DNA of 47,270 nt, from assembly GCA_002298145.1 (NCBI GenBank), contig DBMP01000014.1:1-47270 (forward strand). Reading direction: 5' to 3'. Position 1 is the first letter of the stretch, and every line of letters starts with the position of its first letter. The position numbers and the translations under genes are program-made. The stretch is from Spartobacteria bacterium UBA695 (lineage in GTDB: Bacteria; Verrucomicrobiota; Verrucomicrobiia; Chthoniobacterales; Chthoniobacteraceae). The notes beneath the pieces are model-generated. The model had not been told where the DNA came from and ran no database searches. It saw only the letters and a program-made list of their open reading frames with translations. Shown here in pieces: positions 41,287 to 47,270 of the stretch.

Positions 41287-42168
41287 CTATTCTTCCGTAA
41301 TCTGGCGGCAAGCCTTGACGGTATTAGCCATGAGCATGGCGATCGTCATCGGGCCGACGCCGCCGGGGACTGGGGTGATGGCCGAACACTTCGGCGCCAC
41401 CTCGTCAAAGGCCACGTCGCCCACGAGCCGGTAGCCCCGCTTGGCGGTGGGGTCATCCACGCGGTTGATGCCCACGTCGATGACCACGGCCCCTTCGCGC
41501 ACGTGCTCGGCTTTGACAAAACCGGGGCGGCCAATAGCGGCAATGAGGATGTCGGCCTGGCGCGTAAGGGAGGCCAGGTCGCGGGAGCGGGAGTGGACCA
41601 CGGTAACGGTGGCATCGCCGCCCTTGCCCTTGGCCATGAGAAGAAGCGCCATCGGTTTGCCGACAATCATGGAGCGGCCCAGGACCACGGCGTGTTTCCC
41701 GGCCGGGTCGATGCCGCTGGCCAGGAGCAGGCGCTGGCAGCCGAGCGGCGTGCAGGGGACAAAGCCCGAGGGATCGTCGAGCGCCAGCTTGGCAACGTTG
41801 ACGGGATGGAAGCCGTCGACGTCCTTGCGCGGGTCGATGGCCTGGATGACGGCCGCCTCGTCGATGTGCTTCGGCGGCGGGGACTGGACGAGGATGCCGT
41901 GGATCGCCGGGTCGGCATTGAGCTTGAGGACCAGGGCGATCAACTCCTCCTGGGTGGTCTCGGCGGGCAGCTCGTGTTTGACGGAGTGGAGGCCCAGCTC
42001 GGTGGACATCTTTTCCTTGGAGCGGACGTAAGAGCGGGAGGCGGGATCATCCCCGACCAGGACGACGGCCAGACCGGGCGTCACCCCCTTGGCTTTGAGG
42101 GCTTCAACTGCGGCTCGCGTTTCGGCGTGGACTTGGGCAGCGATCTGTTTTCCGTCAATGAGTTGCAT
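41287..42168 (-). CDS. folD: Methylenetetrahydrofolate dehydrogenase/cyclohydrolase
   Basis: FolD of 293 residues, the bifunctional cytosolic enzyme that converts 5,10-methylene-THF to 10-formyl-THF for purine synthesis. The catalytic Tyr47 and Lys51 (SYVRSKEK) are in place, followed by GILVQSPPPKHID, where many homologues read QLPLP, DVDGFHPVN, the dinucleotide motif VVLGRSMIVGKPMALLL, and PVPGGVGPMTIAML near the end. Length is standard. Its 3' end faces the small RNA array and a hairpin lies just past its stop. It is a single gene, 62 bases after the response-regulator stop on the same strand. Confidence 0.95.
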   Translation of the reverse strand: MQLIDGKQIAAQVHAETRAAVEALKAKGVTPGLAVVLVGDDPASRSYVRSKEKMSTELGLHSVKHELPAETTQEELIALVLKLNADPAIHGILVQSPPPKHIDEAAVIQAIDPRKDVDGFHPVNVAKLALDDPSGFVPCTPLGCQRLLLASGIDPAGKHAVVLGRSMIVGKPMALLLMAKGKGGDATVTVVHSRSRDLASLTRQADILIAAIGRPGFVKAEHVREGAVVIDVGINRVDDPTAKRGYRLVGDVAFDEVAPKCSAITPVPGGVGPMTIAMLMANTVKACRQITEE

Positions 42169-42230
42169 GGTGACGGGAGTTTATCAGCAACCGCGCAACT
42201 CAGGAAAAGACAATTTAGCCTAAAAAACGC

Positions 42231-42923
42231 CTACGCCTTGGCCGTTTTGGCTTCCCCGCCCCCTTGGAGCAGGCGGCGAGCCTCGGCAACGGCGGCGGTG
42301 CGGCTTTCGACGTTGAGCTTGGCGAAAACGTGCTCGATGTGCTTGGCCACGGTGCGCGGGGAGCTGACCAGGATGGTGGCGATGTCGCTGTTGGACTTGC
42401 CCTGGGCCACCCATGCCATGACTTCCGCCTCGCGGGGGGTCAAGCCCAGGGTTTGCAGGCGGTCCTGCGTGAGAGCGCCCGCGTCGGCTTTGTCCTGGAC
42501 GGCTTCGAGCGCGCCGCTCAGTTCGTCGATCTTCTGGCGCGCCTCGGTCTGCATCTGGTGCTGGCTGACGGCCACGGCGATGGCGCTTTTAAGCTGCACG
42601 GCGCTGAAGGGCTTGACCAGAAAGGCTTTGATATCCAGCTCGCGGGTGCTTTCCAGCGCCTCGGAGTCGGTGCGGCCGGTGCTGATGATGAGGGGCAGCG
42701 AGCGCTTTTCCAGGATCTTATGAGCCGCCGCCACGCCGTTCATCCCGGGCAGGTCGATATCCATGATCACGAGATCCGGAGCGAGCGCCTCGGCCATCTG
42801 GACGGCTTGCAAGCCGTTGCGGGCGACCCCGGCGACCCGGTGCCCGAGCGATTTGAGGACCGTGACGAGGTACCGGGCGACGTCAAGATCGTCTTCAGTC
42901 AATAAAATGGAAAGGCTAGACAT
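42231..42923 (-). CDS. Response regulator, receiver plus LuxR-type HTH
   Basis: Transcription factor of 230 residues in the NarL/FixJ group. The N-terminal receiver (about 4-118) has the acidic pair Asp11-Asp12, phosphoacceptor Asp55 (VIMDIDLPG), and Lys107 region (FLVKPF). A helical linker leads to a LuxR-type HTH (about 158-220; LTPREAEVMAWVAQGKSNSDIATIL). It overlaps the upstream histidine kinase gene by eight bases and is most likely its partner. Target genes are unknown. Confidence 0.9.
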   Translation of the reverse strand: MSSLSILLTEDDLDVARYLVTVLKSLGHRVAGVARNGLQAVQMAEALAPDLVIMDIDLPGMNGVAAAHKILEKRSLPLIISTGRTDSEALESTRELDIKAFLVKPFSAVQLKSAIAVAVSQHQMQTEARQKIDELSGALEAVQDKADAGALTQDRLQTLGLTPREAEVMAWVAQGKSNSDIATILVSSPRTVAKHIEHVFAKLNVESRTAAVAEARRLLQGGGEAKTAKA

Positions 42924-44385
42924 CGATAGATTTGCGAATGTGTTGGGCCAGGGTGGTTATGGCAAGCGGCTTGGGCAGAAAACTTTGGTACGGAGAAATG
43001 GGCGTCGCATAGCCTGACGTCAATATAACCGGAATCCCGGGCCATCGGCTCTGAACAGTCTCTACCAATTCTCCCCCCGTCATTAATGGCATGAAAAAAT
43101 CCGAAATGACGAGCCGAATTTTCGTCTCTTTCTCAAGCCGCCGCACGGCTTCCTGTCCGTTGGAGGCTTGGTAAACCCGATATCCGAGCGTTTCGATGAC
43201 CGCCGCGAGGGTTTTTCGCACGGCGGGATCGTCCTCCACGATGAGGATGGCCTCGCCCTGTCCGGGGGGGATTTTCCGGCTTTCCGGCGAAGGCGTCCGG
43301 GGGGGCGCAGCCACCAGCGGCAGGGTGACGGTGAACTCGCTCCCTTTGCCGGGCTTGCTTTTGCAGGTGATCCGGCCGCCCGCCCGCTCGACGATCTCGC
43401 GGCAGACGGCGAGGCCCAGGCCCTCGGCCCGCTGGCGCTGGCGGGTGGTGAAGCCGGGTTCGAAAATGCGTTTCAGACTGGCGGCGGCGATGCCCTCCCC
43501 GGTGTCGCTGACGGCCAGCGTGGCCTGCTTCCCCTGGATGTCGCAGGAGACCTCCAGGCGCCCGCTGCCAGACATCGCTTCGCAGGCGTTGGCGGCCAGG
43601 TTGAGGAGGAGCGTTTCGAGCTCCAGAATGTCGGCCCGGACCCATGCGGCGGCCGATTTTTCGCTCACCGTCACCTCGATCTCCTCCCGCGCAAGCCGCC
43701 GGAAGAGGGGCTTGAGGTCGCGCAGGACGGTCCCCAGGTTGACAGTGACGGGGTGCTCGGGCTTGGCGTGGGAAACGCGGTGGATCTGCGCGGTCAGCTC
43801 GCGGGCGCGGCCCACGGCGCCCATCATTTCGCCAAGGTACTCGGCGTTTTCGGAGCCCGGTTCGGCGTCGAGCTGGAGCAGCTCGGTGTAGCCCTGGAGG
43901 ACGGCCAGGACGTTGTTAAAATCATGCGCGATGCCCCGGGCGCATTCGCCAAAGACGCTCTGCTTCTGCCGGTGGCGCAGCTGGGCGGCCATTTCCCGGC
44001 TCCGGGTGACGTCCTCGAGGGTGCCGGAGAAGCCGCCTCGGCCCCCGGGCACGCGGGTCTCGCGAAGCCATAGGGTGTGGCCGCCAGTGGCCAGGAAGCG
44101 GTATTCGAGGGTCTGCGGCTTGCCCTTCACGGCGGCGGCGTCCCACTGGGCCACCGCCACGACATCGTCGGGATGAACCAAGCGGAGCCATTCGGCGCGG
44201 CCCCCGCCGAGCGAAGCCGTCTCGCCCAGCAGCGGCTCAAAGGCCCCCTGGAGGGTCATCGGTCCGCGCGGTTCGCATCGGTAGAAGACCTGCCCCGCCG
44301 CTTTCCATACCGCTTCGAAGTCATTTCCCTCGGGCCGAAGGGCCTTGGGAGCAGGCTTTGAGGATGGGGAGTGGGGCGGTTTCAT
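42916..44385 (-). CDS. Hybrid PAS-type histidine kinase with receiver domain
   Basis: Sensor kinase of 489 residues without transmembrane segments. A PAS-like sensor (about 22-125) is followed by a DHp domain with His154 (GIAHDFNNVLAVLQGYTELL), a HATPase domain (NLAANACEAM, SDTGEGIA, GLGLAVCREIVE), and a receiver with Asp429 (VISDFFMP). It would phosphorylate its own receiver or the downstream regulator. The start at 44385 (MKPPHSPSSKP) is chosen because the longer frame reads through the tRNA gene on the opposite strand. It overlaps the response regulator by eight bases. Confidence 0.88.
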   Translation of the reverse strand: MKPPHSPSSKPAPKALRPEGNDFEAVWKAAGQVFYRCEPRGPMTLQGAFEPLLGETASLGGGRAEWLRLVHPDDVVAVAQWDAAAVKGKPQTLEYRFLATGGHTLWLRETRVPGGRGGFSGTLEDVTRSREMAAQLRHRQKQSVFGECARGIAHDFNNVLAVLQGYTELLQLDAEPGSENAEYLGEMMGAVGRARELTAQIHRVSHAKPEHPVTVNLGTVLRDLKPLFRRLAREEIEVTVSEKSAAAWVRADILELETLLLNLAANACEAMSGSGRLEVSCDIQGKQATLAVSDTGEGIAAASLKRIFEPGFTTRQRQRAEGLGLAVCREIVERAGGRITCKSKPGKGSEFTVTLPLVAAPPRTPSPESRKIPPGQGEAILIVEDDPAVRKTLAAVIETLGYRVYQASNGQEAVRRLEKETKIRLVISDFFMPLMTGGELVETVQSRWPGIPVILTSGYATPISPYQSFLPKPLAITTLAQHIRKSIDV

Positions 44386-44579
44386 GGAAATTCCGCATGG
44401 GGGCGGCAACCGCTGGAAACTTGCACATTCCATGCCACTTGGGAAGGTTTCTTCTGGAATATCTTGCCTATTTTCTCCTTTGGGGCGGCATTCGCAGAGC
44501 GGGAAGCGGCGTGCTTCTTTAAAATTGAATTCCAAAACCGGCGAAACCACGCTAGAACCTGCGAGGTTGCGATGCATCC

Positions 44580-44667
44580 GGAGGGATGGCAGAGCGGTCG
44601 ATTGCACCGGTCTTGAAAACCGGCATGCCGCAAGGCATCGTGGGTTCGAATCCCACTCCCTCCGCCA
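44580..44667 (+). tRNA. tRNA-Ser(UGA)
   Basis: An 88-base tRNA including an encoded CCA. The acceptor arms are GGAGGGA and TCCCTCC, discriminator G. The anticodon loop is CTTGAAA with anticodon TGA, reading UCA serine codons. A long variable arm (GCATGCCGCAAGGCATC) fits a class II serine tRNA, and GGTTCGAATCC is a normal T arm. It sits between the divergent hybrid kinase and the plus-strand sensor kinase. Confidence 0.96.
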
Positions 44668-44726
44668 AAATTGCATCATCTTTTGATTCGACACGCCCGC
44701 CTTCCCAAGGAAGGAGCCCAAAGCCC

Positions 44727-46538
44727 GTGAACATCGCAGGCATTCCCACGTTATCCATCCGGATCAAGCTGCTGCTGGCCTTCGGGGCGGCCATCCTGGC
44801 TGTCGCGGTGATGGCCGGCCTCGGGCTGCAAAGCACGCGGGACTTTATCAACGCGGCCCAGGCGGTCTCCAAGACCCACCGCATCCTGGAGTCGCACGAG
44901 GCCCTGCTGCGCCACCTGATGGAGGCCGAGAGCGCCGCGCGCGGTTACCTGATCTCAAACGACGATGTGCTGCTCGGTTTTTTCGAACAAGCCGGGGCGG
45001 AGGCCATCGCCGAGGGCAAGGAGCTCTCGGTTTTAGTCCGGGATGAACCGGCCCAGTCCGCCCGCCTCAAGGCGATCATGAAGCGGATCAACCACAAGCT
45101 CGATTCGCTCCGCCAGCTGACCTGGGCCCGCCAGATGGAGGGGCCAAAGGCGACGGAGAACCGGTTTTCGGCGATGAACCAGGAGGGGGCCACGACGGAA
45201 CTGCGCTCGATCATGGCGGCCTTCCAGCTCGCCGAAGAGCTGCGGCTCGAAGAACGCTCGACCCTTTCGCGGCAGATCGGCACCGAGACCAAGCGGCGCG
45301 TGCTCTTAAGCTCGTGCATCTCGCTGGTGCTGCTCATCGCGGCAGCGGCCCTCATCCTGCGCGACATCGAGGCCCGCCGCCGGGCGGAGGCCCAGCTCGC
45401 CCAGGAGCGCAATCTGCTGCGCAATTTGATCGACGCCATCCCGGACCATATTTACGTCAAGGACCTGGAGGGCCGCTTCATGCTCGACAACGTGGCCCAC
45501 CGGAGCTTCCTGGGCGTGGATTCCTTTGAAAAGCTCGTGGGGCACACGGTCTTCGACTTCGCCCCGCGCGAGCTGGCCTCCATTTACCACGCCGACGATC
45601 AGTCGGTCTTCGAAACCGGCACCCCCATCCTTAACCGCGAGGAACCGGCGGTGGACCCGGAGGGGAAACTCGTCTGGCTGTTGACCAACAAGGTGCCCCT
45701 GCGCGACTTGAACGGCCAGTCCATCGGGCTCGTCTGCGTCGGCTCCGACATCAGCGAACGCAAGGCGAGCGAGGAAAAGCTGCGCATCTTTGCGGCCCAG
45801 CTGGAACGCAGCAACGCCGAGCTGCGCGACTTCGCCAGCGTGGCCTCGCACGATTTGCAGGAGCCGCTGCGGAAAATCCGCGCCTTCTCCGATCGCCTGC
45901 GCCTCAAGTGCGGCGACGTGCTTGAAGAACAAGGCCTCGACTACCTCGACCGGATGCAAAAGGCCGCGGGCCGGATGCAAACGCTGATCCAGGACTTGCT
46001 GACCCTCTCGCATGTCACCAGCCGGGCCCAGCCCTTTGTCACGGTGGACTTGAATGCCGTCATGGGCGAGGTGCTCTCCGACCTGGAAATCCCCATCGAG
46101 CAGACCCGCGCCCTCATCGAAGTCGCCAAGCTCCCGACCATCGACGCCGACCCAGTACAGATGCGCCAGCTTTTCCAGAACCTCCTCAGCAACGCCGTCA
46201 AATTCCACAAACCGGGCCAGCCGCCGGAGGTCATCGTCTCCGCCCGCATCCTCCCCGCGCAGGAGCATCAAATTGCCGGAGCCGGGCCGGGCGACGACCT
46301 TTGCCAGCTTGTCGTGGCCGACAACGGCATCGGCTTTGAGGAACAATACGTCGAGCAAGTCTTCACCCTCTTCCAGCGGCTCCACAGCCGCCAGGAATAC
46401 GAAGGGACCGGCATTGGGCTCGCCGTGTGCCGAAAGATTGCAAGTCGGCACGGGGGGAGTATTGTGGCAAAGAGCGAAAAGGGTCAGGGAGCGACGTTTA
46501 TCGTGCGGCTTCCGGTCAAACAAATCACCAAATCATGA
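44727..46538 (+). CDS. CHASE3/PAS sensor histidine kinase
   Basis: Membrane histidine kinase of 603 residues from a GTG at 44727, with AAGGAG about 11 bases upstream. A first helix (about 10-30), then a periplasmic CHASE3-like region (HEALLRHLMEAESAARGYLIS) and a second helix (about 195-213). A PAS domain (about 233-355; LIDAIPDHIYVKDLEGRFML) leads to a DHp with His375 (VASHDLQEPLRKIRAFSDRL) and a HATPase domain ending near 600. The fold is that of bacteriophytochrome-like kinases with the EPLRKI motif. It overlaps the response regulator gene by four bases (ATGA) and is most likely its partner. Confidence 0.9.
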   Translation: MNIAGIPTLSIRIKLLLAFGAAILAVAVMAGLGLQSTRDFINAAQAVSKTHRILESHEALLRHLMEAESAARGYLISNDDVLLGFFEQAGAEAIAEGKELSVLVRDEPAQSARLKAIMKRINHKLDSLRQLTWARQMEGPKATENRFSAMNQEGATTELRSIMAAFQLAEELRLEERSTLSRQIGTETKRRVLLSSCISLVLLIAAAALILRDIEARRRAEAQLAQERNLLRNLIDAIPDHIYVKDLEGRFMLDNVAHRSFLGVDSFEKLVGHTVFDFAPRELASIYHADDQSVFETGTPILNREEPAVDPEGKLVWLLTNKVPLRDLNGQSIGLVCVGSDISERKASEEKLRIFAAQLERSNAELRDFASVASHDLQEPLRKIRAFSDRLRLKCGDVLEEQGLDYLDRMQKAAGRMQTLIQDLLTLSHVTSRAQPFVTVDLNAVMGEVLSDLEIPIEQTRALIEVAKLPTIDADPVQMRQLFQNLLSNAVKFHKPGQPPEVIVSARILPAQEHQIAGAGPGDDLCQLVVADNGIGFEEQYVEQVFTLFQRLHSRQEYEGTGIGLAVCRKIASRHGGSIVAKSEKGQGATFIVRLPVKQITKS

Positions 46539-46987
46539 GCAAATACGGAAAACCGATCACCATCCTGATGGCCGACGACGACGACGACGATCGCAGGCTG
46601 ACCAAGGAAGCGCTGCTCGAAGGGCGCCTCGCCAATGACCTCCGCTTTGTCGAAAACGGAGAGGAATTGATGGACTACCTGCGCCATCAAGGCAAATTCG
46701 CCGGGCAGGAGACGCCGCGGCCGGGCTTGATCCTCCTGGACCTCAACATGCCGCGCAAGGATGGGCGGGCCGTGCTCAAAGAGATTAAAAGCGACCCGGA
46801 GCTGCGGACGATCCCCGTCGTGGTGCTCACGACCTCCCACGCCGAGGAGGATATCTACAAATCCTATGACCTGGGGGTGAACTCCTATATTGTAAAACCG
46901 GTGACTTTCGAGGCCCTGGTGGACATTCTCCAGACCCTGGAAAAGTACTGGTTTGAGATCGTCGAATTGCCACCGGACAAGAACTGA
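46535..46987 (+). CDS. Single-domain response regulator (Rcp1-like)
   Basis: Stand-alone receiver of 150 residues, without an output domain. The acid cluster DDDDDD at 14-19 and the phosphoacceptor Asp69 (ILLDLNMPRKDG) are clear, with the Thr and Lys of VLTTSHAEED and SYIVKPVTFEAL. Such proteins resemble Rcp1, the partner of cyanobacterial phytochromes. It starts inside the kinase stop codon, so the two proteins form a kinase-receiver pair. Its output is probably by protein contact. Confidence 0.92.
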   Translation: MSKYGKPITILMADDDDDDRRLTKEALLEGRLANDLRFVENGEELMDYLRHQGKFAGQETPRPGLILLDLNMPRKDGRAVLKEIKSDPELRTIPVVVLTTSHAEEDIYKSYDLGVNSYIVKPVTFEALVDILQTLEKYWFEIVELPPDKN

Positions 46988-47009
46988 TTTTCGGCTGACG
47001 CCGATCAAC

Positions 47010-47044
47010 AGGCGCAAGGGAATTGAGTCCTTTGCGCCTTTTTT
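47010..47044 (+). terminator. Intrinsic terminator after the kinase-receiver operon
   Basis: AGGCGCAA (47010-47017) pairs with TTGCGCCT (47032-47039), extended by a few inner pairs, and is followed by TTTTT. This is a strong intrinsic terminator. The GCGCAAAG core is like that of the long palindromes at 2948 and 20641, which may be its relatives. Confidence 0.85.
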
Positions 47045-47060
47045 GTGTCCTGGGGGAAAA

Positions 47061-47270
47061 CCTCGGTTCCGGCTTTACATCCAGCCCCGGAAGAAAGAAA
47101 TTCGCCGAAGCTGGTGAGAACCAGCCGGGACTTAACAACCCCGCTATAAACGGCTGGCAATAGCCGAAAATCTACTGCCGTTTCCGGGCTATACTATATG
47201 ACCGGGAGCAACTCTCCTAAGGCGCAAGTACAAAATCGGGGTATTTGAGGATGTGGTTAAGGAGAACGAT
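47061..47270 (+). promoter_or_regulatory. Cobalamin riboswitch-like leader at the right edge
   Basis: The stretch has GCTGGTGAGAACCAGC (47110-47125), then CCCCGCTATAAACGG (47139-47153) and CTACTGCC further on. These resemble the conserved GAAxCxGGTGAGAA-CC, CCCGCxACTGTxA-GG and CACTG boxes of cobalamin riboswitches, in that order, though the usual GGGAA and the CTG of ACTGTA are altered. A later hairpin (TCCGG/CCGGGA) may be the expression platform. The last bases, AAGGAGAACGAT, look like a ribosome site before a gene starting just outside the window. It is a partial match, so the call is tentative. Confidence 0.5.

Noticed and set aside
42916..44721. Longer N-terminus for the hybrid kinase, reading to 44721
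   Set aside because: The added 112 codons cross the tRNA-Ser gene on the opposite strand and have no domain; the ATG at 44385 gives the PAS domain at the expected distance.

Overview
The window looks like a chromosomal segment of a GC-rich Gram-negative bacterium, most probably a member of the Verrucomicrobiota. The signs are a PEP-CTERM-tagged exported protein, a dense set of carbohydrate-active enzymes (GH3, GH5, GH78, GH130, a GlgE-type GH13), an outer-membrane lipid transport (Mla) set, TonB/ExbBD-type genes, few clear Shine-Dalgarno sequences, and dispersed palindromic repeats between genes. The placement is inferred from gene content; no rRNA marker is present. No phage, insertion sequence, integrase, CRISPR array or replication origin was seen.

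Layout. 1-3.4 kb: a LysM/TPR lipoprotein coupled to polyphosphate kinase 2, a DUF2278 protein with a lamin-tail-like domain, and a HIT protein. 3.5-10.8 kb: a plus-strand run of mlaE-mlaF-mlaD, maf, a cobalt/nickel ECF transporter (cbiM-cbiQ-cbiO) and a secreted GH5 enzyme. 10.8-16.5 kb: a GH3 glucosidase with a 2-hydroxyacid dehydrogenase (minus), a DegP-type protease and a cupin (plus). 16.5-19.2 kb: an arsenic operon (arsR-arsC-acr3, perhaps a LysE exporter) with a visible operator. 19.4-25.7 kb: PPi-type phosphofructokinase, GH130, an AraC regulator and a divergent GH78 rhamnosidase. 25.9-33.6 kb: guaB, a PEP-CTERM protein, an exbB-exbD-tonB-like-zinc ribbon operon, argA, then ruvX-truA. 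33.7-42.2 kb: a COG0523 GTPase, a small monooxygenase-like protein, glgE, an MFS transporter, a cytidylate-kinase-like protein, rsmH and folD. 42.2-47 kb: two two-component systems on either side of a tRNA-Ser(UGA). The right edge carries a structured leader resembling a cobalamin riboswitch, running to a ribosome binding site at the last bases.

The most striking non-coding feature is at 40679-41243: three tandem copies of a ~107-nt unit. Each has its own promoter-like sequence (TTGCAY, 16 bp, TATTTT), paired 5' and 3' ends, an internal hairpin with a compensatory change between copies, and a terminal T-run. This reads as an array of three paralogous small RNA genes that I cannot assign to a known family. 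Two families of palindromic elements (a CGCAAAG long hairpin and a modular AATCTCCAGATT element) lie in four of the five convergent gene junctions that have room for them; the small-RNA array fills the fifth.

Among proteins, the ExbD homologue has Asn where the proton-carrying transmembrane Asp is expected, the CbiO ATPase ends in a nine-histidine tail, and the GH5 enzyme has a ~120-residue insert between its two catalytic glutamates. All assignments rest on reading motifs by eye; no database search was run.
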